The notes beneath the pieces were generated by a model, which was not told the DNA's origin, made no database searches, and worked only from the letters and a program-made list of their open reading frames with translations. Positions 42,015 through 56,603 of a stretch of DNA of 64,000 bases are shown in pieces. Origin of the DNA: Axinella damicornis. Taxonomy: Eukaryota > Porifera > Demospongiae > Axinellida > Axinellidae. The stretch's first letter is position 1. Every line of letters starts with the position of its first letter. The stretch is from contig OZ007505.1 of the NCBI GenBank assembly GCA_963931865.1, forward strand, positions 20,605,969 to 20,669,968. The letters run 5' to 3'. The position numbers were made by a program, and so were the translations under genes.

Positions 42015-45000
42015 TCACTGAACGTACAGTTCAATTGCTTCAATTGTGATATCTTCATTGGAAACAATCTCCTCAGTGTACACCCTGATCTCAATGTCAT
42101 CGGTGGTGGGCTGGGGTAGTTCTTTACAGAACCAGGGTGGGGAGTTGAAACTGCAGCAGGAGCTGTTGGAACCACACCCACTACCATCCCAGAGAGGGTC
42201 ATCGGGATAGAACTGTGATTGCCAGTGATTACGACTGCCAGTGTCACAAAAGTAATTGTTCCCCACAAATGGAGGTACAACTCCAGTGTAGGTGATGTCA
42301 GTCTTGGTGCATGGACATGCGTTTGGATCAGCACGTTGTTCATCCGCAGCAGCAGCAAATGTCCATATGTGTCTCCGGGGATGACCGTGAGTGATGCTTA
42401 CTCCTTCCACATAGTTTCCATCCACCGTAAGAGATCGGGTATAGTAGTATCGCACAAAAGCATCTGGTGATCCATACTGGTAAGCACTCACTTTCCCACA
42501 CACCTTGCTGTACTTGATACTCTTAACTGCGAATGTCACACCAGTACTTCCAGGAGTAGTGATCCTTTCACATGACCTCTTTGGATGGCTGGTCAGTCTG
42601 AACCCTGTGGGGCAGTGGTGGGTGGGGTCAGTCATGTTGAGGTATGCTGCCCTCATCCACCCTCCCGTGCTACCACAGCAGTGTCTCTCCATGTCACAGT
42701 ACACCTGTACTGCAGTTCCATTAGAGCTGTTCACCCAGTAGTAGCCTGAGCTTGCAAGTGGATGTTGGGTAGCAATATCCTGGCAGGAGGAAGCAGGATT
42801 ATTAGGTGTTGTCATGCTACAGTAGGCTGCATCACTGGTAGTGCTGATCTTGTAGTAACCAGGTGGGCTGTGTGGGTTCAGCTCTGCTATCTCATAGCAT
42901 GAAGTTGGGAGGTACTGGATGGAGATATCCGTTCCATTACAAGTTGGCAGCTGGTCCTGCAAGCCTTTTGTAATGTTTTCGAGCTGTTTGTGCAGTTCTT
43001 CAGTCCCTAGAAAAGTATTGGAGTATGTGGTATGCAATTGAATGAATTAGACTATGATGGTCTTACCATCCAGACTGCAACTAGTGTTCTGTAGTAGCTC
43101 CACCACCTCGTGATGGTTTTTCCTGGTGCTTGCTTCAGTTGTGTTCTGGAATGTGTGTAATTTGTCCTGTAAGTTGACCACTTTGTCATGAAGGTTATCC
43201 TGAAGGTTGGCCTGACCTGTGAAAGATACATGCAGTGTAGGTATACAAACGTGTTCATGGCTGTGGTCAGTTGTACAGTGGTGAATTGGAGATTACACCA
43301 TGCAGTCGTGTTCTTACCATCCATGATGGTGTTTTCCAAAGCTGCCATTTCCCTGTCAGTGTTGTTCTGCTGCTGTTTAATCTGGTGCTGAAGATCAGTT
43401 AGGGCTGCATGAGAGAATGTCCAGAGATTGTATATTCACCCAGTCTGCAAGGGCTTAATAATGCCATTTCCCTGTCCGTCTTGTTCTGCTGTTCTCTAAT
43501 CCTTATCCACTGACTGTAATTTAATTTTTGCTTAAGTAACTGACTCCAATTTAGCTTGTGTGGGAGCCTGAGAATAAGGCAAGCCCTTACCGGCCGTGGT
43601 GAAAACCCGGACCGGACCGGACCGGACCGGACCGACCGGAAGTAGTAATTAGTGTCTCCACGTGGAGAGAAAATAGCTTACTTGGATCGTAAAGTAGCCA
43701 TTGCGGCATTGCCTCGTGCAGGGAAGTCAGAGAGCAGTTTAGTCTCGCGAGTTGGCTGATTTGCACAGTATTTTGAAGCCACGAAGCGTTAGCGAGGTAG
43801 CCGCGCGGGTCCAAGTCTGCCGGTACAGTAGCGACGACGCCGAATTCGAGGACGACTTGAAGGAGGCAACCAGGCATTTGTTGGCGTTTCACGGTGCTAT
43901 AGGTAAGTCAGAGAGCTGGGCCAAGCGAGTGTGAGTAATCTATCTACTACAAAAGCATCGAGTACTAGTTATTCTACTCTCCGTGAGACTCGCGATCGCC
44001 CCTTGCTAGCTATAAGCTTGACATAAACGCAACGCTAACTACAAACGCAGTAGCAATACAGACAGTACCTTTGCTGAAGCTCTTCGGGTCCCTCGAAACT
44101 CCAATTGTCTGCAAGTGCTACGTGTAATAGTTAACAAAACATCGAGTCGTTTAGCTAGCGCTAAGTCGCTCAACATTAATTATTGCTATTTCACTTCCGG
44201 TCGGTCCGGTCCGGTCCGGTCCGGTCCGGTCCGGGTTTTCACCACGGCCGATCTTACCATCCAAACTGAACTAATGTAGTAGCTCCACCACCTTGTGATG
44301 GTTTTTCCTAGTGCTTGCTTCAGTATTGGTTTTCAAATTTTAGTCTTTTGCGAGATCATTTCACGTTTTTTCCCTTCCTTCTGCTCTTGATGTCATTGTG
44401 CGCTCCTGGTGTATATAGGTATACAAACATATTCATGGCTGTGATCAGTTGTATAGTATGGCCTTGGTGAATTGGAGATTACAGTGAAACCTCCCTCCGA
44501 TAGTGGACTCTCTTTATACTAGCGGCACAATGTATATAACAAGATTGAAAAGTGATAAAAATGTAAGGAGATGTAGGGATAGCAGAAAGGCCTAAAGCAG
44601 GGAAACAAGGTAGGGACGATAGCGTAAAGCAGTTAACTGGTATTCAGCACATATATAACAAAGATGTGTGGGGTTGCCTATACTGCACTATGCCCTATAT
44701 ACCGTGTTTCCCTGCTGTTCTGCACTCCTGGTAGCTGGAGACCCATGGCCCAGCTCTTAACCTTACCTTGTAAGTGCATCCACTCACAGACAGCCTCGCA
44801 CAAAGGCTGCCTGCATATCCAGCTTGTGATCCACTCCAATTAAAACACGTCACATGACAACCATGCCTCCAACGACAATGGAAGTGGGGAGCAATGGCAG
44901 CCAAAGGGAAGACAATCGTGTCTTGTTGGCACGTAAGAATTGAGTGTATGGTCAATTGCGGGAGCTCCGGACTGATCATGACCCAATGCAAGTTAGCAAT

Positions 45001-46519
45001 TGCGTGGCAGGTACTTACCGTCAGAGCTCCTGAAGGCAGATCCTCCATCCAATGTGAAACTGGTTCTGAGGCTAATCAGAAAACTAGAGGTGCTCAGCAG
45101 AGCATGTACCCTGTGCGCTGCTTTGACATGAGTCCTACCGCCGGTATTTAATACAGCATACACGATGGGCCTATCGATTTTTATAGATGTCGGCATGCAG
45201 AAATTATGAGATACCGTGAGTTGTGGCAGAAACGTTAGAAACAGGGTGTGGTCAAGCAGGACTTCAGTATGCATGTGACCGGATCTATATCCTACGTACG
45301 TACCATCCATGGTGGTATTTCGCAAAGTTGCAAGCTCATCAAGTAGCCTGTTGGTCTTGTTCTGTTGTTGCTCCATTTTGTCCTGCATATTCCTCAGCAT
45401 GTCCCCCAGCTTGTCCTGAACAGTCTTCACCTGGTCTGGAATAGTCACCCTCCGGAGATCTGAGAACAAGAGAATCTCACAACACAACTTACCAACAGTG
45501 CCCTGTGAGTGCCAAAGTTTTGTGGCCTTCACAGCTTCATCTTGGACCATGAAAATTAAATTGTGAATTGTTTCAATAGCTAATGACCTCAAAAGATGAA
45601 CTTCACACTTCATTTGAAGATCAAGCTGGCTCTCCACCAATGTTTCAAGGCAAAATCAGGCCCAAAACTGCCGGATCTGCAGTTCCCAGGCTGTATCTTG
45701 CATCCCAGCTGTCTTGCCAATGTGGTAGCTACCCACAAACTAGTCTTGTGGGCCAGACGTTCGCCGCGGGAAACGTCTGGCCCGCAAGTCTACCCACGAA
45801 CCATCGCCTCAACACGGAATGTTTTGGTAACCATCTCATCTAGTTAGAGCCACTTGTTTCAACATGTGCACTGCTGGTACAGTGTATAATTGAAGGGCTC
45901 AGTGGAAAAAGGGGATAAGCACTTTTGACCATCCCTAAAGGTCAAAGGTCAACTTTGTGTTTTCGCAGTGTAACAAGACATTAAGGTTGAATTTCAATAG
46001 TTGAAAGGATGGACTGTTAAGATCCAGCCTTAATTGATTCAGAAAACACATGGCCATATGGTTGACCTTTGACCTTTAGAGTTGGTAAAAACCTCTTGTC
46101 CCCTTTTTCCACTGAGCCCTTCAATTGCACAGTCATGCAGTGCACATGAATCCTGCTAAATTTTGGTGCTATGTATACTGTACGTACATATCTTTACCTT
46201 GGTTTTCTGACAGCAATCTGCGGAGAATGAAGAGGGTGTTATTTCGGCAAGCTTCGTTAAGAGCATCCATCCGTGCAACAACAATGTCAAAATCAGCTTT
46301 TCTGACACACTGCTGCTCTGTGTAGCATATGAGAGATAAGGGGTTTACTCTTACATAGGTTCACTAGTGCCAGCATAGAAAGAAGTACATGTATGAGCAC
46401 CAGCTGTTTCAGTACACACATACATGTATAAATATATCTAATGATTCACCTTGCTGAACAGTGGTTGGCAGACTCACCAGCGCCAGCGCAGCTAAAAGGA
46501 GGAACTCTTTCAACACCAT
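42015..46519 (-). CDS. FRP5: secreted coiled-coil fibrinogen-related protein
   Basis: Exons 46450-46519, 46198-46317, 45304-45459, 43318-43404, 43067-43216, 42015-43006. All are phase 1, GT-AG; 1575 nt, 524 residues. Signal peptide MVLKEFLLLAALALVSLP; exon 2 EQQCVRKADFD; exon 3 DLRRVTIPDQVKTVQDKL coiled coil; exon 4 LTDLQHQIKQQQ; exon 5 NLQDNLHDKVVNLQDKL; C-terminal exon as in the family (SCYEIAELNP, SCQDIATQHP, DPLWDGSGCG). Its introns hold a 231-bp AATT MITE (45892-46122) and a 660-bp GGACC-ended element (43591-44250). Exon order resembles FRP1 more than FRP2/4. A possible extra phase-1 exon ending FRSSDG (about 45005-45150, GTAAGT donor) is not needed for the frame. Confidence 0.77.
43591..44250. 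mobile_element. 660-bp element with GGACC-repeat inverted ends
   Basis: The inverted termini begin CGGCCGTGGTGAAAACCC and continue as (GGACC)n on the left and its complement (GGTCC)n on the right; about 55 bp pair. The equivalent sequence in FRP1 (about 11848-11868, GGCAAGATCTTACCATCC) lacks the insertion. Here GGCAAGCCCTTAC is followed by the element and then ATCTTACCATCC, suggesting a target duplication of 7-8 bp (CCCTTAC / ATCTTAC, partly mutated). It contains a short plus-strand frame (43752-43934) without a known domain. Confidence 0.75.
44257..45300. other. FRP5 intron, collinear with FRP1 11.86-13.19 kb
   Basis: Decayed coiled-coil exon remnant (CCATCCAAACTGAACTAA..., 44257-44340) and the possible FRSSDG exon at about 45005-45150. 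No separate gene. Confidence 0.45.
45892..46122. mobile_element. 231-bp MITE with AATT target duplication
   Basis: Inverted ends GAAGGGCTCAGTGGAAAAAG and a second arm AAAGGTCAAAGGTCAAC. Flanked by AATT at 45888-45891 and 46123-46126. The FRP1 paralogous site (13853-13866, GTATAATTGTACATGC) has one AATT and no element, proving insertion. No coding capacity. Confidence 0.85.
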
Positions 46520-46529
46520 CTTGCCTACT

Positions 46530-47148
46530 GTGGAAGTTAACTCTGTTCTGCAGTAACTTTATACTACTCATTAGACGCTATGCAGCCGGAAAGGCTACAC
46601 AAGCTGTTATCTCAGTGGGACAATTGCATGACGAAATACCATTGTCAGGGTTCACAGAGCTTGTGATAAGTGACGTTGATGTGTATACGTAATACCCCTA
46701 CAAGGCAAGTCCTGATTTAAAAGGGTGCCACTAGCTAGACTAGTGCTGAAGCTGTTATCTCAATTGTATGAGGAAATACCATTGTCAGGGTTCATATGCA
46801 TGTGATAAGTGACGTTGGTTTGTGTAGTGATGTGTATACGTAATACCCCTACAAGGCAAGTCCTAAAACGGTAGTGCTAAAGTGCACTAAGTAATATTTA
46901 GATACCAGTTGGCAGTGCATTATGGCAATATAGTGATGGTCGACGGTCGAGGGCGGGATGATGCATGAACTCGCTAAAATCAGTACCCAAGTGCAGTTTG
47001 TAGTGTTGATATTGTAGCTTAACGTTACACTGTTGACACGCATCCCCACACACGTACACATACACATACACTACTATAACATTGTTGATATGCATCCTGG
47101 GGCCCCACACACATACATTACACTATTGACATATCCCACACACGTCAG
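46530..47148. other. Intergenic region FRP5 / MCM2 copy 3
   Basis: Contains a local duplication (TTATCTCA..CAATTG.ATGA.GAAATACCATTGTCAGGGTTCA at 46600-46660 and 46750-46795; GTGATAAGTGACGTTG twice). No promoter or coding exon recognised. Confidence 0.5.
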
Positions 47149-51376
<4,228 letters not shown>

Positions 51377-51499
51377 GTCTAAGACCGTATGCTGCATAGC
51401 ACTGTGTACATTACCTACCACACTTCTGGCATGATTTTATGACTGTACAGTATTCACTGATAGTCTGATACACTGTTGATGGCTCTTTCTCCCCACACT

Positions 51500-51626
51500 A
51501 TCACAACGTCAATCACAATCACGTCAATCACAACGTCAATCACAATCACAACGTCAATCACAATCACAACGTCAATCACAATGTCAATCACAATCACAAC
51601 GTCAATCACAATCACAACGTCAGTCA
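51500..51626. repeat. 18-bp minisatellite downstream of MCM2 copy 3
   Basis: About seven CAATCACAACGT units, dominated by GTCAAT rather than GTCAGT, showing homogenisation distinct from copy 1. Confidence 0.85.
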
Positions 51627-52033
51627 TGCAGCATGCAGCTAAAGCCAGTGGAGCTCCACCCCCAGTTGCAAATTTTGGTGACAATGTCAGTCATGTGCAG
51701 CTGCAGTCACATATCAGCCCCGCCCCCAATACAATCACTTGTGCATTGCACTAGCTATCCTGCATGCCACACACGATTCAAATTATTTGTGTGTCCACAA
51801 TGGTGATGCTATGCCTTCAGGTTGTGTATAGCATCTCAAGCCAGGGAGTGTAGTTTAAAGGTGGGAGAATCATAATTTAATTTCCAGAACATGTACGTAT
51901 GTGTGGGGGGATGCATGTCAACTGTAATGTACGTTATGGGGATTATTGTTTCAATGTCCAAACTCATACAGGGCAACATGTATACAGAATACATCGTCCT
52001 ACAAATCATTTCCTAGCTATTGTTACAGCACAG
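51627..52033. other. Flank between MCM2 copy 3 and DIRS-B
   Basis: Collinear at first with the 3' flank of copies 1 and 2 (to about 51895), then with the FRP 3'-flank type (CAATGTCCAAACTCATACAG, ACAAATCATTTCCTAGC). This junction marks the end of the tandem array. Confidence 0.5.
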
Positions 52034-52489
52034 AATTACAGATTCCTCAAGGATTGTAGCAATCTGATGAGGAGGATGAATTGTATGAGGTGGAGGATAC
52101 ACTACCACAACATAGTCAGTTCACAACATGGTATTACCTTCAATTTCCTGCTGAGACAGCACATTTAAAGATAGATAATATTGCGTAATCAAATAACCAT
52201 AAAAGGAACACGTGCACCTGAAAGCCCGCCTTTTTTGACTGTGAGATTCAAGTACCATCATTATTCCACACACATCAGTGATAACATAGTACGAATTGTA
52301 CCAGCTATATAAGAATCAAGGGAAACTCCACCAAAGTACTGAAAAAACTGATAATATCATGACTGAATCAGGGATAACTAACGATGTTAGTGTCTGCTTG
52401 TTGATGAAAAATTACTCCCAAACTCAAGTTCTGTTTCCATTCTGCTACACCTGAATAATAGAATAAACAGGGTAGGGTCAGGGAGGGAA

Positions 52490-52635
52490 ACTGACTATGT
52501 TGTGTCCGTGTATCCTCCACCTCCTCATACAATTCATCCTCCTCATCAGATTGCTACAATCCTTGAGGAATCTGTAATTGTATTTCGGAGGCTCCGGATA
52601 CACTACCACAACATAGTCAGTTCACAACATGGTAT
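52490..52635. repeat. Internal complementary region of DIRS-B
   Basis: Matches the circle-junction template expected of DIRS elements: TGTATCCTCCACCTCCTCAT...CTTGAGGAATCTGTAATT (complement of 52034-52112) is contiguous with GTATTTCGGAGGCTCCGG...CATAGTCAGTTCACAACATG (complement of 56735-56807). Known DIRS models use it to complete the termini during replication. Confidence 0.9.
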
Positions 52636-52666
52636 CGTTCGTAGCTTACATCAAATAGGGTGAATG

Positions 52667-53668
52667 TCACTGTCTTCCCGACAGAACCACCCGGCCAAAT
52701 GTCGATCCTGCAGGCTGAACTGGCCTGTGGTAGAATCGAGTGAATGTAGAAGCAGAACTCCAGTCTGCTGCTTTCAGAATGTCCGGGACTGAGACTCCTC
52801 CAGCCTCAGCCTTAGAGGTGGATGCTCCTCGAGTAGAATGAGCAGCAAAAATCTTTGTGTTTATCCCAGAGCGTTCCATAATCCTCTTCAACCAATGTCC
52901 AATGGTTGCTGGTTTCACTGGTAGATGCGGCCTCCGAACTGCAATAAACAACCGCCCGCTCTCCCCTGTTGCCGGACGAAGAGTTTTGGTTCGCTCACGG
53001 TAAGCCACCAGAGTGTTTACAGGGCAGAGTTTAACATTCTGGTAGAAATATGCAAAGAAGACTTCCTTAGGTGGACCGGTTCTCCTTGTCTTGGTCAACC
53101 CTGGAATTACAAACCTTGCCCCCTCAGACTGGATTGAGCAAAATCTGAGGTCCAAAGACGCCAGTTCCGAGCATCTTTTCGCACTGGTTAACGCTAAGAG
53201 CATAGCTAACTTGTGTGTGAGCATCGGCAAGGAAAGCTCTTGGTTGCCTGGTAAGGCTGCAAGGTGCTTGAGCACCACATCTACATCCCACGTGGAGGTA
53301 TACCGAGGTATGGGTGGTCTACTGTTAAAGACCCCCCGCATGAATCGTGAAACCAATTGGTGTTGGCCCACTGGTACCCCCTTGATCCCTCCGTGGGTCA
53401 TAGAAATTGCCGACCGGATGGTGTTGAGGGTGCGATACTGTTTCCCTGTTAAAAACTGCTCCAAGAGAAATTCCAAGACCTCACTCACAGGGGCTGAAAG
53501 TGGATGCAGACTCCGTTCCGCACACCAGCTATTCCATGTCCGCCATGCGGAACTGTATGCAGTTTCCGTTGATCCTCTCCATGACTTGGTGAGCATCTGG
53601 ATAACTCCCTCTGAAAATCCCTCTGCACTGAAGGTTTTCCTGATATGGGCCAAGCGGCTAAGGGCAGG
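52667..53668 (-). CDS. DIRS-B tyrosine recombinase
   Basis: The frame encodes a phage-integrase-fold recombinase of about 330 residues. It has an N-terminal core-binding helix region (STETAYSSAWRTWNSWC), the first catalytic Arg in ALTSAKRCSELASL, HSTRGAS supplying His-x-x-Arg, and the nucleophile Tyr in FTRFYHRP. It integrates the circular DNA intermediate. It is in a different frame from RT-RNase H and overlaps its end by about 180 nt. The same frame stays open up to 55525 (952 codons), but the part over RT has no recognised domain, so only the recombinase section is called. Confidence 0.85.
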   Translation of the reverse strand, partial: PALSRLAHIRKTFSAEGFSEGVIQMLTKSWRGSTETAYSSAWRTWNSWCAERSLHPLSAPVSEVLEFLLEQFLTGKQYRTLNTIRSAISMTHGGIKGVPVGQHQLVSRFMRGVFNSRPPIPRYTSTWDVDVVLKHLAALPGNQELSLPMLTHKLAMLLALTSAKRCSELASLDLRFCSIQSEGARFVIPGLTKTRRTGPPKEVFFAYFYQNVKLCPVNTLVAYRERTKTLRPATGESGRLFIAVRRPHLPVKPATIGHWLKRIMERSGINTKIFAAHSTRGASTSKAEAGGVSVPDILKAADWSSASTFTRFYHRPVQPAGSTFGRVVLSGRQ

Positions 53669-55380
53669 TGGCCCTGCAAGGCTAGGGGATGAAAGCCTCC
53701 CTCTGTGTTCGACAGAATGTTCTGTGTTTCTGGGAGAAGGATTGGCTCGTGGGATAACAGCTCCAGAAGCCTTGGATACCAAACCTGGTTTTGCCAAACT
53801 GGTGCCACCATTACTGCCTCTATTTCCTCCTTGCTGATCCAGATGTCGACTGCTAAGTTGGACAAGAGTGACGAGTGGGTTCCTCCCATCTTGTTCAGAT
53901 ATGCCACTGCTGTTACATTGTCGATACGTAGGAGGGTTGCTTTTGACTGAAGATCTGCTGCGAATGTCTTCAGGGCTAGAAAGGAGGCTAGCAACTCCAG
54001 GAAGTTTATGTGGTGAGTTCTTTCGTCCCTGGTCCATGGCCCCCTTGTGCTTGCTCCCTTGCAGCTGGCTCCCCAGCCTTGCATCGAAGCATCCGACTCG
54101 ATAAATAGGTCCCAGTGAGTGATCTGTAGGTTGCTGCCATTGTTGGTGATCAAACGGTCCAGCCACCAAGACATCTCTTTCCTGATCTGAGGGTCCACAC
54201 ACACTCTTGAGTCGTACCCTCCCCGTAGCGCTGCCTTGAATTTCACCCTCTCCAGGTGTCTGAAGTACAAGGGTGCTGGAAGGACCGCTGGGTGGGCTGC
54301 TACCAACGATCCCAGTAACTGAGCGAGCTGTCTTGTTGAGACCTCCCTCTCCTCCAGAACCCGCCTGATTAGCTTGTGGATCTGGTGGATCTTCCGGTTC
54401 GGGAGTGCTATGGTCATGACCCTGGAATCCAGTATAAAGCCCAAGAACTCTATCACTTGGGAGGGGGAGAAAATGCTCTTTTTGGTGTTGATGATGAAAC
54501 CCAGTGAAACCAAGAGCTCCACTGCTGTTGCTAAATAGGATCGAAGCCTCTCTTTGGATTGAGCCATGATGAGCATGTCGTCCAAGTATAGCACACATCT
54601 GATCCCCAGCTTCCTCAACACCGTTACTACTGGCTTCAACAACTTGGTGAACACGTATGGGGCCGAGCTCAGGCCAAATGGGAGACTGCTGAATTGCCAC
54701 AGTTGGTCCTCCCACTTGAACCTGAGAAACTTCCGATGCTGAGGGTGTATTGGGACTGATAGGTAGGCGTCCTTCAAGTCCAGCTTCACCATCCAATCGC
54801 CCTTCTGAATCAGACCCTTTACAACCCGGATCCCCTCCATCTTGAAGTGATGTGGGGTAACATGCTGATTCAGGCTCCGTAGGTTGATCACCGGTCTCCA
54901 TGCTCCGTCGCCTTTTGGCACCACGAACATCGGGCTGATGAAGCTTTCTCTTACATCGTCCACTGGCTCCACGGCTCTCTTCTCCCTCAAAGCTTTTAGC
55001 TCTGAGGCCAGGGCCTCTCCTCTCAGGTTGTCCATGTGCAGTGTGGCTGGGGCCCCGACTTGTCTTGGGGAGGAAAACAGCTCGAGGCGGTAACCAGAGA
55101 CTGCCTCCAACACCCATGGACTTTGCGTGAGTTTTTCCCAATTTGGTAGGAAGTGCCTTAGATGGCTTCCTACAGGCTTTGCCTTTTCCCTCTCTACTAT
55201 TTCCCAATCCATGTTTAAGCCTGCTTCTCTGAGGTAGCTTGGTGGTAAAGATCGAAGCAATTCTAGAACCTCGTTTGTTGGGGTCTTGACCCCTTGGGGT
55301 TTGCCTGGTTTTGGGGGAGCCTTGGCTCGTGAAATTGGGGTCTCTGCCCAGGTCTTGCTTGATATGGGTAGGGCTTCCAC
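53485..55380 (-). CDS. DIRS-B reverse transcriptase and RNase H
   Basis: A 631-codon frame. An upstream linker is followed by RT motifs: FISPMFVVPKGDGAWRPVIN, LDLKDAYLSVPIHP, FSSLPFGLSSAPYVFTKLL, catalytic YLDDMLI, and GFIINTKKS. The RNase H domain has IESDASMQGWGA, INFLELLAS and RIDNVTAVAYLNKMGGTHS. It copies element RNA into circular DNA. There is no integrase or protease, as expected for DIRS. No internal stop. The ORF overlaps ORF1 at its 5' end and the recombinase at its 3' end, each in another frame. Confidence 0.9.
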   Translation of the reverse strand: MEALPISSKTWAETPISRAKAPPKPGKPQGVKTPTNEVLELLRSLPPSYLREAGLNMDWEIVEREKAKPVGSHLRHFLPNWEKLTQSPWVLEAVSGYRLELFSSPRQVGAPATLHMDNLRGEALASELKALREKRAVEPVDDVRESFISPMFVVPKGDGAWRPVINLRSLNQHVTPHHFKMEGIRVVKGLIQKGDWMVKLDLKDAYLSVPIHPQHRKFLRFKWEDQLWQFSSLPFGLSSAPYVFTKLLKPVVTVLRKLGIRCVLYLDDMLIMAQSKERLRSYLATAVELLVSLGFIINTKKSIFSPSQVIEFLGFILDSRVMTIALPNRKIHQIHKLIRRVLEEREVSTRQLAQLLGSLVAAHPAVLPAPLYFRHLERVKFKAALRGGYDSRVCVDPQIRKEMSWWLDRLITNNGSNLQITHWDLFIESDASMQGWGASCKGASTRGPWTRDERTHHINFLELLASFLALKTFAADLQSKATLLRIDNVTAVAYLNKMGGTHSSLLSNLAVDIWISKEEIEAVMVAPVWQNQVWYPRLLELLSHEPILLPETQNILSNTEGGFHPLALQGHLPLAAWPISGKPSVQRDFQRELSRCSPSHGEDQRKLHTVPHGGHGIAGVRNGVCIHFQPL

Positions 55381-56603
55381 TGGGGGTACTCCCCCTCTCT
55401 GTCCGACCGGTACCTGTACCCTTGGTTGTACGGGAAGCTTCTGCCCTGTCTGCCTCCGTACTTGCCAGCAGGGCTCTGTCGAAAAAACTTCCCATTTTGT
55501 TGCCCCTCCTTCCTTGAGGATGCATTTTTGGTGATTGACACTGCCTTGGCTAGGACTGTTTCTTTTTCAACCTTCCCTGTCAACTTAGACTGGAAACCCT
55601 CACCGAAAAGGGTGTCCTTTGCCCTGACCTGGTCGTATGCAAACTTGCTCCAGGAATGGTCGATGGTTCCCAAAATGTGAGCCCTTCTTGACTGTGAGAT
55701 GAGCTCAGATGCATTGCCCACGAGGCACACTGTGCGCTGGACTAGTTGCATCACTTCGGATGCAGGAACCAGCATCTCTGGGTCCTCATTCATGCCTGCT
55801 TCCTGTAAGTGTAGCCAGGTTGAGGCCAAGGGGCGTGCAATTGCTAGGACTGAAGCCTGAATCTTCATGGCTTCCATGTCTCTTTCCTTAGGGAACCTCT
55901 TCCCTAGGAAATCAGATATATACTTATCTGGTTTGGGAGCCATGCACGCCATGATGTCTGGGCGTGGGTGCTCTTTAAACACGGCCTCTCGCTCCTCCTT
56001 GGTCATGCATCTCCTTAGATGCTTATCCAAGTACTTTCTCATCCATGGTGGGGGCTTAAATGTCCCTTCCCTTGACGTCACTAGGGAGGCAGGGTCAAAC
56101 GGGGTCATGTGCCCCTCATATTCTGAGTCTGACTCTGAGCTAGAAGGCTCTAGTAATTCTGACTCACCCGAGTTCTTCCTCCTCCGTTTTGGTCGCGAGG
56201 ATGATGGGCTCGTAGAGTGCCGCTTAGAGGCTCTTGCTGAAGGCGCCGATCGGCGTCCTAAGGCTGGGTTACACCCAGAATTGGACCCGCTGTGAGCAGC
56301 TGGCGGTCCTATGCGGGGATTACGCCCCTTGGGCGTGGTGTTGGACGGGCCCTTAAGAGGTGCCTCGCCCGACCCCGCTGGTTTCTGGAGGATTGAAACC
56401 ACATTTGGTCCATCACCGATTCCCCTACGCTGGTCTCCGTCCTCTGACTGGGGGGATTGTGAGTGGTCCTCCTCCTCGGGCGTCTCGCTCGAGTGGTCAA
56501 GTTGGTTGTGGTCCATTGCGGTGCCCTCCAACCACTTAGCCACCTTCTTTCTCGACTCCTCACTTGTTGGGAGGTCTTCCAGCAGTCTATCCACAGAAGA
56601 CAT
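55263..56603 (-). CDS. DIRS-B ORF1 (gag-like)
   Basis: An acidic N-terminus (SSVDRLLEDLPTSEESRKK) and a Ser/Arg/Pro-rich basic stretch (KRHSTSPSSSRPKRRRKN) lead to a helical central region (AMKIQASVLAIARPLAST, DHSWSKFAYDQVRAKDTLFG). The C-terminus is Gly/Arg/Tyr/Gln-rich (KYGGRQGRSFPYNQGYRYRS). This fits the nucleic-acid-binding ORF1 of DIRS-like elements. The start chosen is the ATG at 56603. The frame is open further upstream into the terminal repeat (to 56702), which looks non-coding. It overlaps RT by about 118 nt. Confidence 0.75.
   Translation of the reverse strand: MSSVDRLLEDLPTSEESRKKVAKWLEGTAMDHNQLDHSSETPEEEDHSQSPQSEDGDQRRGIGDGPNVVSILQKPAGSGEAPLKGPSNTTPKGRNPRIGPPAAHSGSNSGCNPALGRRSAPSARASKRHSTSPSSSRPKRRRKNSGESELLEPSSSESDSEYEGHMTPFDPASLVTSREGTFKPPPWMRKYLDKHLRRCMTKEEREAVFKEHPRPDIMACMAPKPDKYISDFLGKRFPKERDMEAMKIQASVLAIARPLASTWLHLQEAGMNEDPEMLVPASEVMQLVQRTVCLVGNASELISQSRRAHILGTIDHSWSKFAYDQVRAKDTLFGEGFQSKLTGKVEKETVLAKAVSITKNASSRKEGQQNGKFFRQSPAGKYGGRQGRSFPYNQGYRYRSDREGEYPQWKPYPYQARPGQRPQFHEPRLPQNQANPKGSRPQQTRF

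Noticed and set aside
53091..53837. 248-codon plus-strand frame opposite the DIRS recombinase (and other plus frames 53705-56762)
   Set aside because: Antisense shadows of well-supported minus-strand DIRS frames.
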